A stretch of DNA of 5,529 nt. Origin: Acidobacteriota bacterium. GTDB taxonomy: Bacteria; Acidobacteriota; Aminicenantia; UBA2199. The DNA lies in contig JAKAGC010000325.1 in assembly GCA_021817755.1 (NCBI GenBank), positions 1 to 5,529 of the forward strand, written 5' to 3'. The notes beneath the pieces were generated by a model. That model saw nothing but the letters and a program-made list of their open reading frames with translations, did no database searches and had not been told where the DNA came from. Shown here in pieces: positions 1-5,479 of this stretch (positions are counted from its first letter, which is position 1; each line of letters opens with the position of its first letter). Made by a program: the position numbers and the translations under genes.

Positions 1-361
1 CGGAATACACAACCGGGATTCCTGCAAACTTAAAGGCATTGGGAACTACAATACAGGTATATCCTGGGATTATCACTTCATGATGGGGTTTTAAATCGAG
101 GGCATATATGCTTGCACTTAATGCAACACGTGCTCCCATAAATGCATATGCATAATTAGAGTGATTCCATATGGCAAATCGGGATGCGTAGTTTTCCACT
201 ACTTTTTCATCAAACCATTTATCAGGCTCCTTCAACCACTGCTGACACAATCTGAGATCGTCTTTCTCCATGGTATTGGAACCAAGAGAAGGAAAGCTGG
301 GATGAAGACCTAATACATGCTTGATAATGGTTTTAAGAGAGCGATAAGAGGTTTGGAACAT
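1..361 (-). CDS. DegT/DnrJ/EryC1-type PLP aminotransferase-fold protein, N-terminal 120 residues (cut by window edge)
   Basis: Reading leftward from the ATG at 359-361, an open frame runs 120 codons to the window edge without a stop. The segment around residues 74-88 (MGARVALSASIYAL) occupies the place of the PLP-phosphate loop of DegT/DnrJ/EryC1 proteins. The following EVIIPGYTCIVVPNAF (about 95-110) and AGIPVVYS match the family pattern of an (I/V)PxxT strand and helix before 'aGa.Pvf.D'. The catalytic lysine lies beyond the edge, so activity cannot be judged. Family members use PLP to transaminate keto-sugars, usually on nucleotide sugars for surface glycans or antibiotics. The N-terminal 60 residues are unlike those of the neighbouring paralog. 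The start lies one base after the TGA of the upstream aminotransferase gene and has no clear Shine-Dalgarno site, which suggests translational coupling. The family call is firm; the substrate is unknown. Confidence 0.8.
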   Translation of the reverse strand, partial: MFQTSYRSLKTIIKHVLGLHPSFPSLGSNTMEKDDLRLCQQWLKEPDKWFDEKVVENYASRFAIWNHSNYAYAFMGARVALSASIYALDLKPHHEVIIPGYTCIVVPNAFKFAGIPVVYS

Positions 362-362
362 A

Positions 363-1550
363 TCACAATGAGTTGTTAATTATATGAGTGACGGTATCGA
401 TTACATCGTCGATATCGGATTGGGTCAATTTAGGAGAAATAGGAAGGGATAACGTACGATCGGAAATCCATTCGGCATTAGGGAAATCACCGCGTCTGTA
501 TCCATAGGTCTCCTGGTAATAAGGGTGTAAATGAAGAGCAATATAATGCACACCGACACCGATATTGTGCCGGGTCATTTCTCCCAGGAATTTATCACGA
601 CTTATTTTCAGACGATCGATGTCGATCATCAGTGTATAAAGATGATAGGAATGCTTGATATAATCGGGGATGGGAGCAGGAATAAAAACAGGTAAATCTT
701 TAAATGCCTGATTGTATCGGTTCCAGATGTATTCTCGTTTTTCATGGTAGGCATCGATACGAGGGAGTTGGTGGATTCCGATTGCAGCCTGGATATCCAT
801 CATATTGTATTTAAAACCTGCGTACACGACTTCATAGTGTTTATACCCGTCGTCGGAGAAGCGTTTCCATGCATCTTTACTCATGCCGTGGAGCCCCATA
901 ATCTTGATTTTATCGGCATATTGGGGGTTATTGGTAATAGCCATCCCACCTTCTCCGGTGATGATGTTTTTGGTTACATAAAAACTGAAACACCCTATTT
1001 CGCCAAATAGGCCGGTATGTTTTCCTCTGAATTGAGCTTCGATAGTGTGTGCGCAATCTTCGACTATTTTCAAGTTATGTTCTTCAGCAATGGAAGTAAT
1101 GGCATCCATTTCGCACGGTCTCCCAGCAAAGTGAACCACGATGATGGCTCGGGTTTTGGAATTGATTTTCGCTTTAATATCCACTGGGTCCATGTTCATT
1201 GTATCTTTATGGCAATCTACGAAAACAGGAATACCGCCGGCATGGATGATGGCATTGGCACTGGAAGCGAATGTCATGGCGGGTACAATTACTTCATCTC
1301 CATGATGGATACCTATAGAAATGAGGGAAAGATGAAGTGCAGCTGTACATGAATTTAATGCCATGGCATATTGAGTGCCTTTATATTGTCGAAACATCTC
1401 CTCGAATTTATGAACTTTAGGACCTGTACCAATCCATCCGGATTTTAAGGAATCGGTAATCTCCTGAATTTCTTGATCTTCGATAAGAGGATTTCCAAAA
1501 ACAAGAAATTTTTCACGTATAGGTTTTAAAGGAATTTTATGTGTCGGCAT
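363..1550 (-). CDS. DegT/DnrJ/EryC1/StrS family PLP-dependent sugar aminotransferase
   Basis: This is a complete 395-residue protein of normal family length. Visible landmarks are FGNPLIEDQEIQEI and SGWIGTGPKV near residues 18-45, the phosphate-binding NSCTAAL (66-72), VIVPAMTFASSANA (87-100), VEDCAH (163-168) with Asp165 as the likely partner of the PLP pyridine nitrogen, and FYVTKNIITGEGG (190-202) with Lys194 as the expected Schiff-base lysine. GFKYNMMDIQAAIG and HYIALHLHPYY are typical C-terminal motifs. Such enzymes transfer an amino group, normally from glutamate, to a 3- or 4-keto nucleotide sugar in the cytoplasm, for lipopolysaccharide, capsule or glycoprotein sugars. All catalytic landmarks are present, so it should be active; the exact sugar cannot be read. 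The chosen ATG gives the usual N-terminus. A TAGGAG at 1565-1570 is a rather distant ribosome site (14 bases). A second family member follows after one base. Confidence 0.93.
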   Translation of the reverse strand: MPTHKIPLKPIREKFLVFGNPLIEDQEIQEITDSLKSGWIGTGPKVHKFEEMFRQYKGTQYAMALNSCTAALHLSLISIGIHHGDEVIVPAMTFASSANAIIHAGGIPVFVDCHKDTMNMDPVDIKAKINSKTRAIIVVHFAGRPCEMDAITSIAEEHNLKIVEDCAHTIEAQFRGKHTGLFGEIGCFSFYVTKNIITGEGGMAITNNPQYADKIKIMGLHGMSKDAWKRFSDDGYKHYEVVYAGFKYNMMDIQAAIGIHQLPRIDAYHEKREYIWNRYNQAFKDLPVFIPAPIPDYIKHSYHLYTLMIDIDRLKISRDKFLGEMTRHNIGVGVHYIALHLHPYYQETYGYRRGDFPNAEWISDRTLSLPISPKLTQSDIDDVIDTVTHIINNSL

Positions 1551-1594
1551 AGTAATTTTGAGGTCTCCTATCCTTTCGAATTATCGATTCAGAT

Positions 1595-1614
1595 AAAAAA
1601 ATTAGGCTTCCGCC
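1595..1614 (-). promoter_or_regulatory. ops-like element (RfaH/NusG-paralog antitermination type) in the aminotransferase leader
   Basis: Read on the minus strand, 1614 to 1604 is GGCGGAAGCCT, one mismatch from the ops consensus GGCGGTAGCNT. A run of seven T follows at once, as a T-run also follows the Escherichia coli ops site. It lies 54-64 bases upstream of a sugar aminotransferase start, the kind of operon controlled by RfaH and related NusG paralogs. The same bases can also be read as a small GGC/GCC hairpin followed by a U-run, meaning a weak intrinsic terminator or attenuator. Another ops-like 8-mer at 5375-5382 sits where it has no obvious use, so chance is possible. Confidence 0.3.
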
Positions 1615-1654
1615 CTTATCAGGTATCTGAAAAAGCACGGCATAGGGGACGGAA
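1608..1654 (-). repeat. Inverted repeat, possible leader-RNA stem
   Basis: TTCCG plus CCCT at 1608-1616 pairs with AGGG plus CGGAA at 1644-1654, leaving a two-base bulge (1648-1649). This gives nine pairs around a 27-base loop. One arm overlaps the ops-like element, so folding would hide or expose it. I do not recognise a known riboswitch class here. Confidence 0.35.
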
Positions 1655-1835
1655 ATGTCTGATTTCATCATAAAATTATATTTATAACATAAAAATGTTT
1701 TTTTTAACAGGTTTTGTTTAAAAATCTCTTTTCATTTTATCCACTTAATCTATGAAGTATTTATATTAAGAGAATGGTTTTTAATAGTAAGGTATAAAGG
1801 GATTGGGGGTAATGGGAATCCATTATTCCAAAGAG

Positions 1836-1888
1836 TTGACAATTTTACGGACGAATAATTAAGCAGTTTTGACAATTTTTCGGAGGAA
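1836..1888 (+). repeat. Pair of 20-bp direct repeats, 33 bp apart
   Basis: Positions 1836-1855 and 1869-1888 both match TTGACAATTTTnCGGAnGAA, 18 of 20 bases being identical. Start-to-start distance is 33 bp, close to three helical turns, so both copies face the same side of the DNA. They lie directly upstream of the small plus-strand frame at 1905. Each contains a TTGACA but neither has a good -10 box at the right distance, so a protein-binding site is as likely as a promoter. Confidence 0.5.
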
Positions 1889-1904
1889 ACTGTAAGGAGG
1901 TCCT

Positions 1905-1970
1905 ATGGAACGCCTTTTATACAAAAAATTGTTAATGTGGAAAGTACAGAAAAATGAAATCCTCATCTAA
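1905..1970 (+). pseudogene. Short frame resembling the N-terminus of an AAA/DUF4143 ATPase, probably a remnant
   Basis: An ATG at 1905 with an excellent AAGGAGG at 1894-1900 opens a 21-codon frame ending in TAA at 1968-1970. The first 13 residues, MERLLYKKLLMWK, closely resemble the start of AAA-family ATPases with a DUF4143 domain, which typically begin 'MeR.LykkLleWk' and then continue into a Walker A loop (GaRqvGKT). No Walker A or later part of that family is seen in any frame before the array terminator. The likely reading is the 5' end of such a gene left behind after deletion, with its ribosome site intact. It could instead be a real short peptide or a chance resemblance, because only 13 residues match. 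Confidence 0.4.
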
Positions 1971-2044
1971 TTCTGAAAAATAGCACCTCTTGAGAGTTTT
2001 TCGTGTATTTTCGAGAAATTCTATAGAAGATATTGCGTTTTGGT

Positions 2045-2091
2045 ATAAAAAAAATTGTGCTCCGTCCTTATTTTTTAATAAGGACGGGCAC
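2045..2091 (-). terminator. Strong intrinsic terminator of the peptide array
   Basis: CCGTCCTTAT (2062-2071) pairs with ATAAGGACGG (2078-2087) around a six-base loop. The stem extends by GTGC/GCAC (2057-2060 with 2088-2091) past a single bulged base at 2061. On the minus strand the stem runs into AATTTTTTTTAT (2056-2045). It sits 34 bases beyond the stop of the last peptide gene, so it closes that transcript and separates it from the aminotransferase operon. Confidence 0.9.
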
Positions 2092-2125
2092 TTATGATTT
2101 AAATTTACAGTGATCTACGATCAAA

Positions 2126-2359
2126 TTAAGGGGTTATTGTATAATCGGTGCATCCGGGGTTCGCATTGGTTATGCAATACTGGTATGCGGTACATGTATT
2201 GGGATTCCATGAACAACATACAGGATTGATAACGGTATTACATCCGGTTTCCGGGTATGTACAGGCACCACCTCTTATTTTTGATAATTCGTGATTTTGA
2301 AGATTTACTACAGTATTCTTTTTTAGATCTAACGGTTTTTGAAACTTCCTAGGTTTCAT
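2126..2359 (-). CDS. Double-glycine leader cysteine-rich peptide precursor, copy 1 (77 residues)
   Basis: This is the last gene of the four-copy array and the most diverged in its leader (LDLKKNTVVNL). The leader ends in ELSKIRGG at residues 24-31, with Leu20, Glu24, Leu25, Ile28, Gly30 and Gly31 in the -12, -8, -7, -4, -2 and -1 positions expected by C39 peptidase exporters. The core starts at Ala32 and has Cys33, 40, 48, 49, 56, 62 and 70; its tail is only seven residues (TDYTITP) with no further Cys. The LKKxTVxNL block followed by GG resembles leaders of class I lanthipeptide and 'GG-Bacteroidales' natural-product precursors. Whether the core is modified to thioethers or holds disulfides is not shown by the sequence. 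The ATG has GGAGGT at the usual distance. Residues Asn45 and Trp51 are unique to this copy. Confidence 0.85.
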   Translation of the reverse strand: MKPRKFQKPLDLKKNTVVNLQNHELSKIRGGACTYPETGCNTVINPVCCSWNPNTCTAYQYCITNANPGCTDYTITP

Positions 2360-2430
2360 GCGACCTCCATTGAATTGAACATAATATATTTACAATATAT
2401 AAACCATTACTTGAGTTAAATAATTATTGG

Positions 2431-2694
2431 TTACGGTTTCTCAACACAAATACATTCTGTTTCAAATCCTAGGGTATAGTCTCGACAACCGGGATTTGCA
2501 TTGGTTAAGCAATACTGATATGCTGTGCAGGTGTTGGGATTGATTGAGCAACATACAGGAACAGCGATACTATTGCATCCAGTTTCAGGGTATGTACAAG
2601 CTCCACCTCTAATTTTTGATAATTCGTGATTTTGAAGATTTACAACAGTTTGTTTTTTAAGCTCTAACGGCTTCTGATACTTTTTTGGTTTCAT
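2431..2694 (-). CDS. Double-glycine leader cysteine-rich peptide precursor, copy 2 (87 residues)
   Basis: This copy has the same plan as the others: a 31-residue leader ending ELSKIRGG, then a core from Ala32 with Cys33, 40, 48, 49, 56, 62 and 70. Its 17-residue tail, RDYTLGFETECICVEKP, is the longest of the four and adds two Cys (nine in the core plus tail). Position 42 is Ser instead of Thr. At DNA level the leader is nearly identical to copy 3, whereas the core is closer to copy 4, which suggests recombination between copies. GGAGGT precedes the ATG. The gap to the next gene downstream (copy 1) is 71 bases with no terminator visible, so the copies are probably co-transcribed. Likely an exported peptide with signalling, antimicrobial or other extracellular role; the actual activity is unknown. 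Confidence 0.87.
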   Translation of the reverse strand: MKPKKYQKPLELKKQTVVNLQNHELSKIRGGACTYPETGCNSIAVPVCCSINPNTCTAYQYCLTNANPGCRDYTLGFETECICVEKP

Positions 2695-2776
2695 AAGACC
2701 TCCATTGATTTTTTGATTTGAGTTATTCTAATTGTAAATTTTAAAAAATACAATCAAAATATTATTCTGTTATTTC

Positions 2777-3004
2777 TCAACAAGCATATGTCCAGCATCC
2801 GGGATTTGTATCGGTTATACAATACTGATATGCTGTACATGTATTGCGATTAAGTGAACAACATATAGGAACAGCGAGAGTATTGCATCCGGTTTCGGGA
2901 TATGTACAGGCTCCACCTCTAATTTTTGATAATTCACGTTTTTGAAGATTTACAACAGTTTGTTTTTTAAGCTCTAACGGCTTCTGATACTTTTTGGGTT
3001 TCAT
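2777..3004 (-). CDS. Double-glycine leader cysteine-rich peptide precursor, copy 3 (75 residues)
   Basis: This is the shortest copy. It has the 31-residue leader (QKRELSKIRGG at the end), the seven-Cys core at residues 32-70 and a five-residue tail WTYAC that ends in an eighth Cys at the very C-terminus. Arg53 replaces the Pro of the other copies, and Asp65-Thr66 replace Asn-Ala or Gly-Ala. Conserved Ser/Thr at 34, 38, 42, 50, 55, 57 and 64 could be dehydrated if this is a lanthipeptide, and seven Cys give the partners. The alternative is a disulfide-bonded peptide. The ATG is preceded by GGAGGT. The 82-base gap to copy 2 is AT-rich and shows no hairpin terminator. Confidence 0.86.
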   Translation of the reverse strand: MKPKKYQKPLELKKQTVVNLQKRELSKIRGGACTYPETGCNTLAVPICCSLNRNTCTAYQYCITDTNPGCWTYAC

Positions 3005-3097
3005 ACGACCTCCATAGAATTAAAAATTGAATTTTATTTTATAAAGTATTTATAATCAGGTCTACCTGTGTTAACCTATCATATGTGCTACTGTGAC

Positions 3098-3346
3098 TCA
3101 GCAATAACAAACAGTATCCTCAAGTGAAATGCAATTACAGCCTGAGGTTGCACCGGTTAAACAATATTGATATGCTGTGCAGGTATTGGGATTGATTGAG
3201 CAACATACAGGGACAGCCACAGTATTGCATCCTGTTTCAGGGTATGTACAAGCTCCACCTCTTAATTTTGATAACTCACGGTTTTGAATATTTACAACAG
3301 TTTGTTTTTTAAACTCTAAAGGTTTCAGATACTTTTTGGGTTTCAT
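3098..3346 (-). CDS. Double-glycine leader cysteine-rich peptide precursor, copy 4, first gene of the array (82 residues)
   Basis: This is the promoter-proximal gene. The leader ends in NRELSKLRGG (residues 22-31; Leu28 instead of Ile), and the core has Cys33, 40, 48, 49, 56, 62 and 70. The 12-residue tail NCISLEDTVCYC adds three Cys, making ten, the most of the four. An in-frame ATG nine codons further upstream (3371-3373) would give 91 residues, but the start at 3344-3346 is preferred: it aligns exactly with the MKPKKY start of the other copies and has AGGAGG four bases upstream, whereas the longer version would place that AGGAGG inside the coding region. The family resembles class I lanthipeptide or other double-glycine precursors; product structure and activity are unknown. 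Confidence 0.87.
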   Translation of the reverse strand: MKPKKYLKPLEFKKQTVVNIQNRELSKLRGGACTYPETGCNTVAVPVCCSINPNTCTAYQYCLTGATSGCNCISLEDTVCYC

Positions 3347-3350
3347 ACAA

Positions 3351-3356
3351 CCTCCT
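3351..3356 (-). promoter_or_regulatory. Shine-Dalgarno site deciding the start of peptide copy 4
   Basis: AGGAGG on the minus strand, four bases before the ATG at 3344-3346. The other three copies have GGAGGT at the same place, as part of TGGAGGTCnnATG or TGGAGGTCTTATG, so start choice is consistent across the array. Such clear sites are not typical of Bacteroidota genes. Confidence 0.8.
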
Positions 3357-3417
3357 AAAATTTTATTTTTCAAGTATTATTTGTAAGCCTTTTATGGATT
3401 TTAAAACATTATACAAT

Positions 3418-3446
3418 ATCATATCTATGTGAGATTAATAAGTCAA
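3418..3446 (-). promoter_or_regulatory. Sigma-70-type promoter of the peptide array
   Basis: On the minus strand TTGACT (3446-3441) and TATGAT (3423-3418) are separated by exactly 17 bases. Each is one base from consensus. A second TATAAT-like run (ATTGTATAATG) follows a few bases later. The predicted start near 3410 would give a leader of about 65 bases before the first peptide gene. This makes the array independent of the upstream radical SAM gene. Confidence 0.8.
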
Positions 3447-3557
3447 TGATTTTTGAGGTAAAATTTTAGATATATTGTTAAGGTAATTAAAATTGTATTG
3501 AAAATAGTCTTTAGAGAGTATTTCTAAAACAAATAGTAAAAAAGGTGAAGAATTTTT

Positions 3558-5201
3558 CTATTCTTTTGATGCGAGTATTTGTTTTCGTTTCTCAAGGTTT
3601 TTAATATTCTTTTCAATTGGAATAGGTTCATATGTTATTGAGACTCCTGAATAGTACATTGCAGTAGATAAAGTTCCGGGAGTGGGTGTGAATATTTGTA
3701 CATCAGTAGTTTTAATTCTCATCTTTTTTAATGTCTGGGCCATTGCAATTACATCTTGCTGAGTTTCACCGGGATAACCAATTATCAAATAAGGTGATAA
3801 TTCAACCTTACGGGGTAATCTGTCATTTATCTTTCGAAACAGATGGACAAACTGCTCGAAAACTTCGAAAGTTGGTTTTCTCATCAAATTGAGAACGGAG
3901 TCTTGAGTATGCTCTGGGGCTACTCTTAAAAATTTTCCTGAATGGTGCAATAATATTTCTTCAAGTAATTGGGGATTTTTCAAAACAATATCATAGCGTA
4001 TACCGGAACCGAGAAACACTTTTCGTACTCCGGGGATTTCCCTTGCTTGTTTTAATAATTTGAGAAAGGGTTCTCCGATACCGATAGATGGGCATGTATC
4101 TTTTATGAGACACGAGACACGCCGGCATGAGGGATTGGAGCAGTCTGTTTGATATAGTTCTGCGGTAGCTCCGCCGATATCACCGACTATTCCTTTCCAT
4201 TGGGGGTGTTTTTTAAAGGATTGAATTTCATTTATTATTGATGATTGGGAGCGAGAAATAATACGTTTTCCTTCATGCATGGATATTGAACAGAATGCAC
4301 ACCCGCCACCACACCCACGATGAGAGGTAATGGAAAACAAATTCATCTGTAAAGAGGGTGTCAAAATTTTATGATTGGGATGAAGCCTTGTATAAGGAAA
4401 ATCATAAATGGCATCGATTTCAGGGGTGGTATAAATTGCAGGAGGATGCTCGATGACATACCGATTATCATAAGCCTGGATAAGTCCTTTTCCCTGATTA
4501 AGTCCTTTTTCGGTTTCAAGTGCTGCTTCCACTAATTTAGATGGATTCGCGAGTATTTGATCTAAAGATGGAAGTATGACATAATGGGGATATGAGGTTA
4601 CATCTTTTGTTAAACGAGCAGTTCCCGGAAGATCGATAGTTCTAATATCTATGCCCGCCTTTGCTCGATTAGCGATTTCTACTATTTGCTTCTCTCCCAT
4701 ACCGGTAACCAATAAATCAGCCCTGGAATCAAGTAAAATAGATCTTCTTACCTTGTTTTCCTGGAAATGATAGTAAGCAAATTTCCTGAGTGCAGCTTCA
4801 ATCCCGCCGATTACGATGGGAACCTCTTTATATACCTGCCGGATACGATTGGCAAAAACGAGCACTGTGTTGTCCGGGCGGACTTTGTATTTTATAGACA
4901 GGGGAGAGTCTTTGAAAAATGCTTCACCTCTATTTTGATATAGATCTTCCTGGCGTCGCTTTCTTGTAGATGTGTAATTTAAAACGATTGAATCGACAGG
5001 GCCTGGGATTATAGCAAAAAACAACGTTGGTTTGCCTAATTGGGTAAAGGATTGAGGATCCTGCCAATAAGGGGTTTCTATGATTCCGACCGTAAATCCT
5101 TTGGATTCAAGGGAGCGCTTTAGTGTTCCTTCGGGGAAAGAAGGATGATCGGAAAATATATATGGCAAAACAAATATAATATCGTACTGAGTTTTAGACA
5201 T
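3558..5201 (-). CDS. ygiQ: YgiQ-family (UPF0313) radical SAM protein
   Basis: A 547-residue protein. Residues 1 to about 200 form the N-terminal alpha/beta domain characteristic of the family (DHPSFPEGTLKRSLESKGF, GGIEAALRKFAYYHF at 132-146, ADLLVTGMGEKQIVEIA at 161-177). The radical SAM domain begins near 290 with RGCGGGCAFC, giving the CX3CX2C cluster ligands Cys297, Cys301 and Cys304. A second group, Cys354, 359, 364 and 370, matches a Cys-rich insert conserved in YgiQ proteins. RVAPEH (426-431), IIGYPGET (473-480) and TPTPGTLSTAMYY (505-517) are also typical. The cellular reaction of the family is not established. It is shorter than E. coli YgiQ, lacking most of the C-terminal DUF3362 extension, which is common. 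There is no SPASM domain or RiPP-recognition domain, so it does not look like a peptide maturase, though it directly precedes the peptide array. The start has only a weak GAG ribosome site. Confidence 0.92.
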   Translation of the reverse strand: MSKTQYDIIFVLPYIFSDHPSFPEGTLKRSLESKGFTVGIIETPYWQDPQSFTQLGKPTLFFAIIPGPVDSIVLNYTSTRKRRQEDLYQNRGEAFFKDSPLSIKYKVRPDNTVLVFANRIRQVYKEVPIVIGGIEAALRKFAYYHFQENKVRRSILLDSRADLLVTGMGEKQIVEIANRAKAGIDIRTIDLPGTARLTKDVTSYPHYVILPSLDQILANPSKLVEAALETEKGLNQGKGLIQAYDNRYVIEHPPAIYTTPEIDAIYDFPYTRLHPNHKILTPSLQMNLFSITSHRGCGGGCAFCSISMHEGKRIISRSQSSIINEIQSFKKHPQWKGIVGDIGGATAELYQTDCSNPSCRRVSCLIKDTCPSIGIGEPFLKLLKQAREIPGVRKVFLGSGIRYDIVLKNPQLLEEILLHHSGKFLRVAPEHTQDSVLNLMRKPTFEVFEQFVHLFRKINDRLPRKVELSPYLIIGYPGETQQDVIAMAQTLKKMRIKTTDVQIFTPTPGTLSTAMYYSGVSITYEPIPIEKNIKNLEKRKQILASKE

Positions 5202-5304
5202 ACTCTATTTTAACGGATTATTTGATATTTTTCAACTAAGATGAATGTCTGGAAGCATTCAAATTCTTAATAAAATTCTTCCATTGCTATTTTATTACAA
5301 ACAC

Positions 5305-5332
5305 CGGATAAATTCGATTAACGTTGTGTCAA
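5305..5332 (-). promoter_or_regulatory. Probable promoter of the radical SAM gene
   Basis: On the minus strand a perfect TTGACA (5332-5327) is followed after 16 bases by TATCCG (5310-5305), a weak -10 box. It would give a leader of about 95 bases. A small inverted repeat, TGAATG/CATTCA (5242-5247 and 5256-5261), lies in that leader. Confidence 0.45.
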
Positions 5333-5431
5333 AATATTATGTAAATAAATTTTCCATACTTTAGAGAAAACTAGGGCGGTAGGAGTTTGTTGAAAACCGC
5401 TGAATATGAATAACAAAATAAGAAAAAAGTC

Positions 5432-5460
5432 TTGACACAAGAAACCAAATATGATATTCT
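5432..5460 (+). promoter_or_regulatory. Promoter of the tRNA-Lys gene
   Basis: TTGACA (5432-5437), 17 bases, then TATTCT (5455-5460). The tRNA begins 20 bases after the -10 box, a spacing normal for a stable-RNA transcript. It is divergent from the radical SAM promoter. Confidence 0.75.
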
Positions 5461-5479
5461 CTTGCTTTAAGAATAAGAT

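Larger units (their letters stand above)
1551..2125. other. 575-base intergenic region between the peptide array and the aminotransferase operon
   Basis: No normal gene is visible here on either strand. The stretch is strongly AT-rich between about 1670 and 1800. It holds, in order, a possible structured leader of the aminotransferase transcript (1595-1654), an isolated minus-strand TATAAT (1675-1680) with no convincing -35 box, a pair of direct repeats (1836-1888), a 21-codon plus-strand frame (1905-1970) and the terminator of the peptide array (2057-2091). The aminotransferase promoter must lie in this region if the terminator works, but it could not be placed with confidence. Confidence 0.6.
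2126..3346 (-). repeat. Four-copy tandem peptide-gene array
   Basis: The starts at 3346, 3004, 2694 and 2359 are 342, 310 and 335 bases apart. Similarity between units covers the ribosome site, the leader and the first 39 core codons, and stops abruptly after the codon for Cys70. The spacers (93, 82 and 71 bases) are AT-rich and not obviously alike. The array therefore grew by gene duplication, with the tails changing much faster than the rest. Confidence 0.85.

Noticed and set aside
744..1352. Plus-strand open frames of 88 and 111 codons
   Set aside because: They lie opposite the well-supported aminotransferase gene, have no recognisable motifs and are antisense shadows.
2384..2400. ATATATT/AATATAT hairpin before peptide copy 1 and other internal promoters in the array
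   Set aside because: All candidates are simple AT-rich sequence without a matched -35 and -10 pair at proper spacing.
3057..3068. CAGG-TCTA-CCTG hairpin between peptide copies 4 and 3
   Set aside because: Only four pairs and no T-run directly after it, so neither a terminator nor a clear processing site can be supported.
2126..3346. The four-fold repeat as a CRISPR array
   Set aside because: The units are over 300 bases long, coding, and diverged, with no short repeats or regular spacers.
3347..3373. N-terminal extension of peptide copy 4 (nine extra residues)
   Set aside because: The upstream ATG lacks a ribosome site, the extension contains the AGGAGG of the true start, and no other copy has it.
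3510..3528. TTTAGA/TCTAAA hairpin after the radical SAM gene as a terminator
   Set aside because: Only six AT-rich pairs with no clean U-run behind it on the minus strand; too weak to call.
5374..5384. Second ops-like string GGGCGGTAG on the plus strand
   Set aside because: It is upstream of the tRNA promoter, so it would not be in the tRNA transcript, and no glycan gene follows. It also shows that short ops matches can occur here by chance.
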